Below are positions 37,210 through 51,201 of a stretch of DNA of 53,868 nucleotides, piece by piece. The notes under the pieces are model-generated. The model was not told the origin of the DNA. It made no database searches and saw nothing but the letters and a program-made list of their open reading frames with translations. The stretch covers positions 1 through 53,868 of the forward strand of contig BDIU01000391.1 of the NCBI GenBank assembly GCA_002118135.1, written 5' to 3'. Position 1 is the first letter of the stretch; each line of letters begins with the position of its first letter. Origin of the DNA: Trebouxia sp. TZW2008 (taxonomy: Eukaryota; Chlorophyta; Trebouxiophyceae; Trebouxiales; Trebouxiaceae). A program made the position numbers and the translations under genes.

Positions 37210-39209
37210 CTACTGCCCTTTGACAGGAACGTTCTTGGCTTTTGCACTGAACAACAAACTCTTCATCCTGCTCAAGTCACTGCCATTTGGCCGAGTGAAC
37301 CCAAAGTTGACATAGTCTAGAGTCCGTTCCCATTCAGTGTCACCCTTGGGCCCGGCTACAGTCAGCATGCTCTCAGCCTCACGGTTGTCTTTCTCTCTCT
37401 GGGATCTTCTGTTGTTGCGCTTCTGCAGAAACACCACCACATGAGATGCAGGTGTTAGCGTATGATGAGCTCCGTTTAGGTGCACAGAAACAACAGCAGA
37501 GTGCACAAGACTTTTGTGCCCTCTTGACCCAACATCTTGCTGGGCTGAAGCAACAATTGCCAGACATGCTGAGAAGCAACAGACACAAAGCCAAGCATAG
37601 CACATACTCGACGCAATGCCCTCTTGACCCAACATCTTGCTGGGGTGGAGTCCCATGGGGCACATTTGCCTGCCACAACATGACTGCAGGTTGTACCAGA
37701 CTGCCAACAGGAACATGTGACATGCACCACACCAGCACTGCAGTTACAGCATCCAGGGCAAGGAGTCAAATACCTCATAGAACTGCTCCAGATAGGAGGC
37801 AGCTTTCTGGACTAGCTCTGTCTTGGTTGCCCTCTCCTTCTCCTCCTGCTCACTCAGCCTCTTGCGCAGCTGCTCCCGCACTGCAGCTGCCTTTGGATTC
37901 TCGCCATTGCCTGCGCTCCCCTGCAATCGACATGGCAGTCGCTAGTAGATAATCTGTGCTCTTACTCATACTCATGGCTGCGGTCCGCTAGACATGGATA
38001 ATAGATATGGAAGACATCAGTAGATAGTGTGTGCTCATCAGTAGATGGGATAAGCTTTTGAGAAGAGACTCATGGCTGCGCTCTCGTGCAATAGATGTGG
38101 CAGTCATCAGTAGATAGTGTGTGCTCATTAGTAGATGCTATGACATTATTAGTAGATACTCATGGCTGAAAGAAAGGGATCACAAGGGCACAAAGGAAAA
38201 TGGTAGCAATCAGGCATCAAGAAGAAAGCCCATGCATGTAGACACCAGGACATGCAAGCTTCTCTGCTGCTAGTGCAGATAGTTTCAGTTTGTGCTTTGC
38301 CAAACGCAGCTTTTATAAGCTTTTTGTCTCAAGTGTGTTCATGAGCTTCATGATGATGTGAGTGACAATATGCAACTGCATGCAGACAGTGCTAACAAAT
38401 CATTTCAGTTGACAGAAGCTTGATTTGCGACCTGAACCTTCCATGCGTTTGCTGATCGCTGCATGAGTGAGTGGTTCCGGCAATGAGTTATGACTGACAC
38501 AATTTAGCGCTTGACCACAAGCTGATGACTATAAACGCCATTGCAGAAACCCAAACTTTGAGATGCACAGACAGATACAGAAGAGGGCAATAATGCTGGC
38601 TGTGCTGCTTGTTTCCCTTGGCCGGCAATCCCAGCTCCCTGAATCAGATCATGATTTTCATGCGATTAGACGGTAGAGCGCTGCCTGGACTATAATCCTA
38701 CAACACATATTCTTGTAGTACCAAAGAAATGCTTCCAGGCTCACCTTCCTTGCACCTTGTGTTGCCGTGTCTGCATTGTCAGCACTTGCCTTACTCATGT
38801 CACAAATGCAAACCCTAAAAGGGGCTTGGAAATGAGAATAAGGCCAAAATTTGGCCTGAGCTGGTATTGCAAGACCACTCCCGTGTTTGAAGGACTTGTC
38901 TCCGGACAGGACTTGTATCTTCTCTACAGGGATGTTCTCTGAAAAGAGCCACAATGTATGTGTGGAAGCATACGGGCCTACCAAGGCAGGTACAGAAGTG
39001 TTGCCGTTCTCCAATGGAGCGTTGCTGAAGCTCCCGCCAAGCCCGCCGCCAAGCCCACCACCGCCGCTGCCCAGTCCGCCACCGCTGCCGCCAAAGGAGC
39101 CACCACTCCCGCCAAATATAGCGCTATTTCCGCCCTCCAGGGGTCCAAAGTCTTGGTTGCCATTGCTGTCAGCTTGCGCACCAGCCTGGACAACACAGCA
39201 GTTCACCAT
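37210..39209 (-). CDS. clathrin light chain (possibly fused to RP2-like domain)
   Basis: Regulatory subunit bound to clathrin heavy chain on coated vesicles. Exons: 39185-38982 (Gly-rich), 37920-37774 and 37422-37210 (stop), all in phase 0. The low-complexity first part (DFGPLEGGNSAIFGGSGG and more Gly/Ser) resembles the variable light-chain N-terminus. The heavy-chain binding helix follows: KAAAVREQLRKRLSEQEEKE, LVQKAASYLEQFYEKRNNRR and DNREAESM. The C-terminal segment is TEWERTLDYVNFGF, then GSDLSRMKSLLFSAKAKN, matching the conserved WE..(L/V)-D-F and D-(L/V)-SR-(M/L)-(K/R) end of the family. A stand-alone start is possible at the ATG at 39209 (MVNCCVVQAGAQADSN), which would read through the acceptor at 39186. 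Equally, the exon at 39185 is in phase with the RP2-like exon ending at 39965, giving a 370-aa fusion. Confidence 0.8.
37905..38165 (-). repeat. acceptor-side degenerate array, about 3 copies (light chain exon)
   Basis: Plus-strand sequence around the acceptor of the exon at 37920 (CTGCGCTCCCCTGCAAT, ATGGCAGTC, AGTAGATA, TGTGCTC) recurs at about 37968-38035 and 38082-38130 in more or less decayed form, with extra AGTAGAT and ACTCATGGCTG fragments. The copy at 38084 keeps both the exon edge and the acceptor region. All lie in the intron upstream of the exon on the coding strand. Confidence 0.7.
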
Positions 39210-39756
39210 TGATATCAACTCACACCTCTGGCCAGAGTTGCTGATTGCATACACATGTGGTGCAGTCATCTGTTTGGCTAGATGTGTAAGCACACAGTGT
39301 GAGGTGAAGACTGACGCATCCCCATATCGGGCATGTGTCCTTCCGCTTTGTTGTTGCTGCAATTGCATTTACACTGAAACCACCATAGACCTGAACCAGC
39401 TCTTTCAGCTGCATTGTAGGGTAGCAACTGGGCCTCACTTGTAGCCTGCACAGACTTGCTGAGCATAAGAGTCATTTCTGTGAATGATGCGCCTCCTTCT
39501 GTTCGCATGCAAGAACATTGTGTATGCAAGTGAGCAAGTGGAAACGTACACAGCAGACTAGTTGCAGCAGTTGCAGTATGCTGCTATCAGCAGATGTATG
39601 TCCATGGTCAGCCATGGGCATAGATTTGCATGCAAACAAATAAGCTATTGCTTGCTTAACGGCAACAGTCAGCTCCTTTCTCCTTGTAGAGGCTCCCAGT
39701 ATGACACCCAATGGCATTGACGTTTGCTCTGCTTTCGCATGCAAACGCACACAGTA

Positions 39757-39985
39757 TGGCATGAGCAACAGACCTGGTAGGTGAGTCACTCTACATCATG
39801 TGCTATCAGCCAATGCTGTGCCAATGCTGAAAGCGTGTGCAAATGAGTCAGGAATGGCATGATCAGCAAACCTGGTAGGTGCAGTAATCTACATCACACG
39901 CTATCAGTTGATGCTGTGCATGAAAGTGTAAGCAAATGAGTGGGCAATGGCATGTGCAGCAGACCTGGTAAGTGCGGCCATCAGC
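39757..39985 (-). repeat. donor-side tandem array, 3 copies (RP2-like exon)
   Basis: Three units of about 95 bp share, on the coding strand, the exon end CTACCAG, then GT(C/T)TG and a common intron start (CATGCCAT, CTCATTTGC, GCACAGCAT, GATAGC). Donors fall near 39964, 39870 and 39774. The first is continuous with the exon (AADGRTYQ); the other two are in the intron. Read through, the frame gives TYQVC more than once. Confidence 0.85.
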
Positions 39986-42793
39986 AGCAGGTACAGGGTT
40001 TTCAGGCTGCCCCTGCCCAGCAATGGGCACCTCCCAGTACTGCCCTGACTGCACAAACTCAAAGCTGGGCTGGGCACCGTCTTCAGCGCTGATGTCGTAC
40101 ACCTGCAATGCATACAAACAGTTATTTAAGGTGCCCAGCTCATGTTCCAGGGTTTTGGGTGAACTCGTGGTCCAGGGTTTTTGGTGAGCTCGTGTTACAG
40201 GGTTTTTGATGAGCTCATGTATGTCTGGGAGCTTGATGTGAGCAGCAAATGTCAACCCTGTACTGCAGCCTGTACCAGCAAAGTCTGCAGCAAGTATGCA
40301 AAGACCACCAGAAACTGCAAGCCTGAAGCTGGACAATAGGGAAGACTATACACAGCGTTCCTGTGACCCAGTCATCTGTGCACATTACAGCATGCTATAC
40401 AGCAAAGCAAAAGGTTGATAGTGATATGACGCAGTTTACCACAGGCACCTGTCCTGCAAGCTAAACGGGTTCCTAGGTTAACTCAAGCCAAGTACAAGTC
40501 ATAATGCCAATGCAGTGACCTGGCAGGGAGGCAGCAAGAGGAGGAGAAGAAGACGCGAGATATGTCAGCCATGGTATTATGTGCGCTGAAGCTATCTGTG
40601 AATGTCCAGATGCCCTTGCATGCCTTCATTAGAGTCTGGAAGTGTCCAGATGCCCTTGCATGCCCTTGTTAATATCAAACAAGAAGCATGTTTCATGCGA
40701 GGGGGTGCACCTTGTCCCAGTTGTTGGCCTGAGGGTCAAGGTTGGCTGCAGCAAAGTGAGCTGTCAGCAGTGGGTAGGCACCCATCCAGCACCCAATTCT
40801 GATAGCACTGCACCCAGTGATTGTGGGCTGTGTGCAGCAGTAAAGCCCTGCAGCATCAGCGCACACATAGTGATGCAGTGTCTACAAGCCTTGCCAGTGC
40901 TGCGGCGGCAATTGATGCCATTGCGGTACTGCACCCAGCAACAGTGGGCTGTGTGCAGCAGCACGACCCTGCAGCCCAGACACACATAGTGATGAAACGT
41001 TTACAAGCCTTGCCAGTGCTGCAGCAGTGGTATGCAACTGCAGCAGTGCACCCGGCGAGAGTGGGCTGAATGCAGCAGCACGTCCCTGCAGTGTAGACAC
41101 ACACAGCGATGAAGCGTCACACAGCATTGTCAGTGTAGTTCCCGTTGGATGCAGCTATGGCACTGCAGCCAGAGACAGCGGGCTGTGCAAAGCAGTACAG
41201 CCCTGCAGCGCAGACACACACATTGATGAAGCACCTATAAGCCTTGCCATTGCTGCAGCACTTGTATGCAACTGCAGTACCGCACCCAGTGAGAGTGGGC
41301 TGTGTACAGCAGTCCAGCCCTACAGCCCAGATACGCACACTGATGCGGCATTCAGTAGCACTGCAGCGATGGAATGCAGCGGTGGCTCTGCATCTGGTGA
41401 CAGTGTGCTGTATGCAACAGTAAAGCCCTGCAGCGCAGAGACACACACAGTGATGAAGCGTCTACAAGCCTTGCCAGTGCTGCAGCGGTTGGAAGCAAAT
41501 GCAGTACTGCACCCAGTGAGGCTGGGCTGTGCGCAGCAGCACGACCCTGCAGCGTAGACACCAACAGTGTTGCAGCGTCACAGGGTTGTCAGTGCTGTAG
41601 CAGCTAGGCGCAGCTGTGGCACTGCAGGCAGTGATGCTGGGCTATGTGCAGCAACACAAACCTGCAACGCAAGCATGTCAAGCAATGCAATTTTCCTAAG
41701 CGTGGCAAGCTGTGGGTGGTCAGCTAAGGCACAGACAGGGCTTGCAATGCAGCATCAAACCTTGCACCTCATGATCAGCAAACAGGAAGGTGATGTTTGA
41801 GACAGATGCTGGAGCAAAAAGCAACAGCAAAGACTCTTTGTGATCCTTCAAAGCACCAAGGCATGAATCAAAGCATGGATCAAAGCACAAGCGTGTATTT
41901 GCATTTGTACTGCAGCATTGCCAACTGTGCTTGTTGTCCCAGGGGATCCTGCTGTGGGTCAAATGCGCAAGGTAGACAGCACTTTTCGTCGCCAAGCTCT
42001 TGTCTGCCATGCAGATTTGCCACACAGCAGGATCTCGCGCTAGCACAACAAGTATACACATGCTTGGCTGTACAGTATTTGCCGATGCAGATGTTGACTG
42101 TGCAAGGTGTCTTGCGCTCACCAAATTCAATGTCTTGGCAGCTCTTTGCCTGGAACTGCTGACATGCGACTGTAACCTGACTGCTTTGAACGTTGTTGAA
42201 GATGGCTGGACCATCTACAGGACCTGCAGCACAGGCATGTAGCATTTGCCCAAGATGCGAAGCAGTGATTTACCCTACTCTTACTGTCAGTAACTGGGTA
42301 CTTCAGAATGCTTGTGTATGGCATATGTCACATCACATCTGTATGCTTAACACTCTTGAAGATTGTGCACTATGTATTGCATATTGGATACTACATATGG
42401 TACCCCAATGATGTGAACAACACACGCATAAAACCTGACTTTACCTATGAAGATTTTGCAGTTTCTGCAGGCTGTCACCTCTACCTCTGAGGTGTAGTCA
42501 AGCAAATAGACTCTGCAGGAGCCACAGATATTGTCAGTACCATGTCCAGAGTGTTGTAAGCAACCCCAGTAGTTCAGTATCTTGACAGACACTCACGTGC
42601 AGTCTGTCAAGTTCTTCAGGGCAAAGCTTTCCCTGCAGTGCAGCATAGCAACCTCCGTTTTGCACTGCGAAAAAATGCTGACGCTTCTCTCAAAAGCAGC
42701 TGGACTAGCGTTGACCTGCACTTACCCACTTAAACTGCCTGGTTCTTTGGTCAAGGTCTGTCCAGTCAAGTCAGTGAACTCGAAGTCCGACAT
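39965..42793 (-). CDS. RP2/TBCC (C-CAP) domain protein
   Basis: Homologue of RP2 (XRP2), a tubulin cofactor C-like protein that acts as GTPase-activating protein for ARL3 in ciliary trafficking. Exons in phase: 42793-42726 (ATG), 42632-42597, 42512-42445, 42223-42122, 40847-40711 and 40102-39965. In order: FEFTDLTGQTLTKEPGSLSG, ALKNLTDCTVYLLDYTSEV, ACRNCKIFIGPVDGPAIFNN, VTVACQQFQAKSCQDIEFG, LYCCTQPTITGCSAIRIGCW, ANLDPQANNWDKVYDI and YWEVPIAG. This covers the whole beta-helical domain. The N-terminus lacks the MGC acylation signal of animal RP2. At 42150-42152 Gln replaces the Arg that follows QQF, the GAP arginine finger. No NDPK-like C-terminal domain follows; instead the last exon is in phase with the clathrin light chain exons. 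A 1.27-kb intron with an 8-copy array interrupts the domain. Confidence 0.82.
40805..41680 (-). repeat. acceptor-side tandem array, 8 copies (RP2-like exon)
   Basis: Eight units of about 110-122 bp. On the coding strand each has a CTGCAG-like acceptor followed by the first 40-odd bases of the exon at 40847. Marker positions on the plus strand (GGGCTGTGTGCAGCAG and variants) are near 40825, 40938, 41060, 41176, 41290, 41399, 41518 and 41635. Only the copy at 40847 runs into the rest of the exon. Several copies still read a peptide like GSCCCTQPTVAGCS. All others are in the intron, giving up to seven decoy acceptors. Confidence 0.9.
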
Positions 42794-43663
42794 TCTGCAT
42801 ATTGCATCACTACTGAGAGCTTGCGACCGCCCAGAGACGAGCGCTTACGTTTTTGAAGCATGGCAGGGAAGCAAAACAGCTGATGCAGCAGTGATGCTGA
42901 CCTGAATCAGTGATGTGTGGTGACTTCAGGCTCTTTGCGCGCAGTCCACCGTCTCGCTGGTTTGTGCCTTCTCAGATGTATTGTAGCACGAACAGTTGGG
43001 TTCCGATCACGCTTTCACCGCTGCGCATCGCGGTGCTTCCCTGATCGTGACTTCATGCATGGCTTCCAGGTACTCTTCTTCATCGAGGGGCAGCATGGCT
43101 CAATGCTTCTGTTGTCAATTCTGTTGTGAACATCGCGAAAATGCAAGTCACATGTAACGGTTGGTGTATACACTGCACGAGATGCATGCTCATTCAAGCA
43201 GCTGCACCCGATCCGCATGGGCAGCATGCCACTGAGCAGCTACAGGCACAATGAACCTCAGGGCCTGTGCTTTTACTGTTGTAAGAAGTTGCGATCACAG
43301 TGCTCGTGATGACAGGGTTTACAAATGAAATGGCGGTATGTTACATGACTTGGCTGCAGCAGATGACGCCGTTCGCGACTGGAATGCCTGGAACATTTAT
43401 TGCAATACTTATGTGTCAGAAATTTCACCATAAAGCCAGACTGGCTTGAAACTGATCCAAACCACTTCTAAACAACAAAGATTGAGCACACAATCAAATA
43501 GCAGTACTCCAGCATAAATAGCTATAGCTGTACACATTGAGAGGAAGCAAAAGAATATCACTACACTAGTGGCCCCAGCAGCTTGACAAACCACTAGACT
43601 TGGTCTCAAGACACACAAAGAGCAAAGGTATACAAACTAAACACGTACTAAACCACAAACTCA
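42794..43663. other. intergenic between two minus-strand genes
   Basis: This holds the presumed promoter of the RP2-like gene and the 3' untranslated region of the OPR gene. Two CpG-bearing patches lie near 42830-43060. No exon with a motif or paired splice sites was found. Confidence 0.4.
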
Positions 43664-46602
<2,939 letters not shown>

Positions 46603-47347
46603 CGTGACTTGCTACAAGCTGTTTAACACTGTCGCAGTACAAGAACGAGCGCAACGAAAGTTTGTTGTGCGATTTGGAATGCACGTACAGGAGTGCTATG
46701 TGGAGTAGCAGTGCGGAAAGCGTACCGCATTTGTGCCCTGGCAGCCCCTCGTAAAGCATTGCATGATGCAAAAGCATTTGTTGATTATGAGTCACGATTG
46801 CAGGAACAAGGGAATTTGGTGCAAAACGCCCTGTGGCGGGGCGCGTCTGACCTCGTTTGCCCTTGAGCTTTTGTGCTGATAGGTCACGGCCTTGACCGCG
46901 CCTGGCTTCGCAAGCAACTCGCCGGGACCTGCTTGCTGAAGGCTGCCGTGTGTACAGTCGTTTTGTTCCCGAGCAGACTGTCTCTGCCCCCTCCTGCTCC
47001 CGCCGGGACAGCATCACCAACGGCGTTGACCAAAGTGGACACCTGCCGCTCACTGCTTGTGCAGGGGCCTGATCGTCCAAAGCTGTCGCCAATCCTGACT
47101 TGCCGTTGATCACAGAGTTCGAGGCTTCACCGAGGTGAGTAGTCGAAGCGTCCCCTCCCGTGCGCAGGCCGTACGGTCCTTGAATGCAACTGCCTGTTTT
47201 GCCATACTGAGCACGCGCGACCTTTAAGCGACATAGGCACACACTCGACATTGTCGAGCAGCAAGATATCTTCGTATTGCGTGTGACGCTTCAGCTTCTG
47301 GCCTCTTCAGTTCCAAGTATGCTGCAGGGCCTGTTGTACAGCAAACC
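46603..47347. promoter_or_regulatory. divergent promoter region
   Basis: Head-to-head spacer between the OPR gene (-) and the YDP-repeat gene (+). The stretch from about 46820 to 47230 is CpG- and GC-richer than its surroundings. A long minus-strand open frame crosses it but continues over the OPR first exon in another frame and looks spurious. No defined promoter motif could be named. Confidence 0.4.
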
Positions 47348-50300
47348 ATGCCTGCAGCTACGCCTGGCATGATTGACCCTGATGGTCCATGGCGACCCAG
47401 CACATCTCAGCGCAATGCACATTTGTCCTCACAGTACTATCCTAGTCACCCAGCCATGGAAAGGGTATGTGTGAATGCTCTGTTCAGTGCCACTGTTGGC
47501 ATATACACATTGCGGTGTTGTACTGCCCATAACTTCTGCTGCTAAGCAGTGTCAGACGACTGCTGCAGCATTCTTATGCATCTCTCATGCATGACTCCAC
47601 TTTGTCAAGAGAAAGCGACCTATGCTTGTGCATGCCTGCAGCCTCATACTGCCAGCATACTGCAAAGGCCTTTGTATGCGCCATCAAGGCATAATGAGGA
47701 GTCCTTGGACAGGCAGGCTGCAGCGGACCAGGCGGCATATGAGCGAAAGGGCAACATGTACTGGCCGCATGCTGGTCACCACCGACATCATCACACTGTA
47801 AGCTTCACATGTGCAATAGGAATGCTGTCCATACAGCCCTACTGCAAGCTTCACATATGCAAAGCATGCAGAATGCACTATTGCAGGTGAGCTTCACTTG
47901 CGTAAAGCACACAGTACACACCGTCCCAACATGAGCATGAGATATGCAAAGCACGCAAAACACACCATTCTTTATATGCTTCACATGTGTACAGCCTGGG
48001 TTTACACCTCACATGCAGGCCAGCTACACCCGTGTCATATTATGCAACATCAAGCACCTGTCACACATCTGACAAGCCACCCCTGCTACTTCATGTAATG
48101 CGCCTCATACAGCAAGCCTTGTTGTGACCCATCTGGAACCCTGAATTATGCTGTGACGTTGTATCTGTGAAAAGGAGATTGTTGACAGTACTACGCTACT
48201 GACCTGGTTGCATTTATGGTGCTTTGGGGCAGCAGCATGGCAAAACAAGAATTGTGTCAAGCGCTTTTTACATGTACACTAGAAGTTCTCATCACTGTCA
48301 TCACTCTCATTGTTTCGGGCAGGTTGGTGAAGGCGCTTATCAGGAGGGCAGCTACCTAGGAGGCCCGCAGCAGCCTTGGGGCAGGGCACAGGGACAGTAC
48401 CAGGGCCACATGGGCACCTTCAATCCCATCACAGGCCACTACACGCAAGCGCCTAATGACCCTGCCTATGCTAGGTCAGTGCATGACTTTGTCCCGTGAT
48501 TGCAGCAAGCGACATATTACAATCACGTGTCATAAAACACGCACAGCCTTGCATGCACTTTTATCATACGTGCCCTAGTGCCATCATTGCATCAAGTGTC
48601 TGGTGTACATAGGGTCACAATGGAGACGTGCATGCCCATCAAAGCAATCCTGTGGCGTTTTACCTCAGTTCCTGGTCATTTTTGTGTCAAGTGATCTGTC
48701 AGATTGGTTCTGTACACACCTAGCTGGGACCTAGCCTGTCTTTATTGCATACCAAAACAAGACTGTGAATGTATGGTGTGGCTTGAGGTGATTAGGCCAG
48801 CTTTTTACCTGAGACCTTGAACAAGTCTTGTATGCATACACGCAGAACCAAGCTGCATGATTGCTGTGACCTGAAGCCTGATATGTCACTTGCATCCTCT
48901 CGCATTGTTGCCACGAGCTGTAAGCTTTTCAATTCTCTTTCCTGTCAGGGAGAGCTTTCTGCCTGGGTCCAAAGCCAGAGGGCACAATTCTCAGCAGGAA
49001 GCAGCTTATGGCCCTGATAGCATTGGCAAGTATGACCCCATCCTGCACAAGTGGATTCTGGAGCCAGACCAAGAGAAGTGGCAAGCCAGAGAGAGGGCGC
49101 ATGCCAATGAGGTCGCTTTCTGCTGCATTTGCACAAAAGCTTTTATGTTTTGGCTTGCCTGTCTGATGCATCAGATGAAGATGGACCAACAATAAGCAGC
49201 CATGATGCGAAAAGTGCATGCTGAGCATCTTATGGTCACAGCTTTGGCATCAATGGTTGACATGTATGCTGCACACTTTTTGAACTCTAGCTTGCTTGAT
49301 GCTTCACTTGGTGATTGGGGCTAAATCAGTCAGCCTAGAGGACAGCTATGGTCGCCAGCCACAGCTCTGGCGCTGCTTTGTACAGCATGAGCTTTGCAGC
49401 CATTATCCTAAAGCTTGCTCAAGTGGTCACCAGCAAGCTCACAATTCTGCAGCTTTTACAAGCAAGCATAACAGATCAGGGCAGGATGCTGACAGACTCT
49501 GCCGTTGGCTTCAGGTGGGCATTAAGATGGAGGGCAGGCCCTACCATGTGCACCAGGCCCAGGGCACATATGACCCCATCACTAATCAGTGGCTTCATGC
49601 CTCTGCTGGCACAGTCGCACAGACTGCAGGGGACAGATCTCGCCAGGATGAGCATGACTGGGCCTCCAACAAGACAGGTAATAAAAGGCTATTTTTGCCT
49701 CTTGTGAAATGGTATCATTTGGAGCATGCGACAATCATACAAAACTGACTTGAACAGCCTTCAAGGCTCAGACAGCCTTAATGGAGACAGGCGCACGGCT
49801 GCCAAATTGCCTGCTGTACACATTTGCAGTGATGCAAGAGCCTCGCAGTGATCCTTCTTCTTGCAAGCTTCAGCTCGTTCTGAAGCTTTTCAGAGCAAGG
49901 ACCGCTTTGATTGTGAACAACTTGTCAGTTTGTATCACAAGGAGACACTCAACTCTCTCTGTGGGTGGCCTTGACCCTGCCTGGCATGGACGCACAGTCT
50001 CCAAGTGGGATGTTGCAGGGCGGCAGTGCAGGAGCCACAATTTACAGCATGGGCTGTATGTTTCCATCAGAGAGTAAGTCTGCAAGGTCTTGAATGTAGC
50101 GCTGCAGGCCGGCAGTGCATGAGCCACATCACATGGCCTGGGATGCCTGGTTCCAAATGTACAGCAATCAAAACTGGCATGTTACGTGCACCTTTATCAA
50201 AAGATAAGTTGGCAACCATCAAGCTGAAAGAAACACTGCAGGGCGGCAGTGCATGACTCACAACACACGGCATGGGGTGTATGATCCCATCAAGAACATC

Positions 50301-51201
50301 TGGCAGGTGCCGCCCTCAAATGTTGAAGAGCATGATGAGCAGATGCGCTTGAAGGCGCATGGCCACATTCCCATAAAGCGCAAGGTGCCCACGTCACCCA
50401 ATGTTGGGGTGTATGACCCTGTCAGGTGAGCGAGCCCTTTCGGCTGTTTGCTTTTTACTGCGCCTGCCTGCCTGTGTTTGAACATGCTGAGCAGATGCGC
50501 TTGAAGGCCACTTTCCAATCAAGCACAAGGTCCCCACGTCACCCAATGTTGGGGTGTATGACCCTGTCAGGTGAGCGAGCCCTTTCGGCTGTTTCCTTTT
50601 TATTGCGCCTGCCTGCTTGCCTGCCTGCCTGTTTTTGAACATGCTGAGCAGATGCGCTTGAAGGCACATGGCCACGTTCCAATCAAGCACAAGGTCCCCA
50701 CGTCACCCAATGTGCGGGTATACGACCCTGTCAGGTGAGGCTTGCGACAAAATACTATTTGTGTGTGCCTGTCTGTCTCTCAGCATGACAGGTATATGCA
50801 CCTGAAGGCACATAGCCACATCACCATCAACCGCACTATGCCCACATCACCCAATGTGGGGGTGTATCACCCTGTCAGGTGCAAATTTGGCGAGCTGCTA
50901 TCTGAGACTTGCCTGCCCAACAGGATCAAGCCACCAAGAATATTAATTTGTTTGTCTGCATTGCAGTTTTTGTGTGGCATACATTGCCGATGCTTGTGCA
51001 ACATGAGCTCTGACTGCTGAAGGTCAGCAAGCAAGGCAACTGTTGTGTTGTATGTACGCAGCCTCACAAAATGATGATGCACTTTAAACAAATTGATACT
51101 TGACCCTGAGATGTTGTCTTCGCAGGAACGATTGGTTGGTGTTGCCCCAAAACCAGCGCATTATTGGCGGCCTGACCTTCCAGCCTCGCACTCTGTTCTG
51201 A
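47348..51201 (+). CDS. YDPI-motif repeat protein, function unknown
   Basis: Seven exons in perfect phase: 47348-47464 (ATG), 47642-47797, 48323-48474, 48949-49111, 49515-49677, 50242-50425 and 51126-51201 (stop), giving 336 residues. A motif close to G-x-Y-D-P-I-x-x-x-W-x(3)-P recurs about once per exon: GTFNPITGHYTQAP, GKYDPILHKWILEP, GTYDPITNQWLHAS, GVYDPIKNIWQVPP and GVYDPVRNDWLVLP. The ends are hydrophilic, with no signal peptide, membrane segment or enzyme motif. Regularly spaced short motifs of this kind are reminiscent of microtubule-binding or axonemal inner proteins, and an RP2 homologue lies nearby, but that role is a guess. Both edges of the sixth exon carry tandem duplications (listed separately), so alternative forms with extra repeats are possible. 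Confidence 0.72.
50005..50290 (+). repeat. acceptor-side tandem array, 3 copies (YDP gene)
   Basis: Three copies of the acceptor region of the exon at 50242: (T/C)TGCAGG(G/C)CGGCAGTGCA, then GAGCCACA or GACTCACA, then a GGCATGGG-like stretch. They start near 50012, 50102 and 50236. The third is the exon edge (RQCMTHNTRHGVYDP); the first still reads RQCRSHNLQHGLYVS and the second RQCMSHITWPG. Confidence 0.85.
50335..50885 (+). repeat. donor-side tandem array, 4 copies (YDP gene)
   Basis: Four units of about 145-160 bp, each holding about 85 bases of exon (MRLKAHGHIPIKRKVPTSPN then VGVYDPVR or variants) followed by a GTGAG or GTGCA donor and a short intron piece. Exon-like parts end near 50425, 50571, 50734 and 50878. 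The first is continuous with the exon. The second has a 7-base deletion that shifts its frame. None of the extra copies has an acceptor giving the right phase, so they look intronic. Confidence 0.88.

Noticed and set aside
38887..39444. Plus-strand frame with Pro/Ser runs (PPSPPPSPPPP) resembling a hydroxyproline-rich wall protein or pherophorin hinge.
   Set aside because: It is the antisense reading of the Gly-rich clathrin light chain exon, which has proper splice sites and phase; no cysteine-rich wall domain follows.
40140..40215. Three short copies of about 30 bases (CAGGGTTTTTGGTGAGCTC).
   Set aside because: A real small repeat, but it lies fully within an intron and does not include a splice junction, so it was not counted with the junction arrays.
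40805..41680. CRISPR-like array of regular repeats.
   Set aside because: Unit parts are all related rather than identical repeats with unique spacers, the DNA is eukaryotic, and each unit contains a known exon edge.
40805..41680. Satellite or transposon-derived minisatellite unrelated to the gene.
   Set aside because: The repeat unit includes the acceptor and first codons of the adjacent exon, so it came from the gene itself.
50426..50878. Three extra coding exons of the YDP-repeat gene.
   Set aside because: No acceptor gives a join in phase with the donor at 50425, and one copy has a 7-base deletion; the exon at 50425 joins the terminal exon directly in phase.
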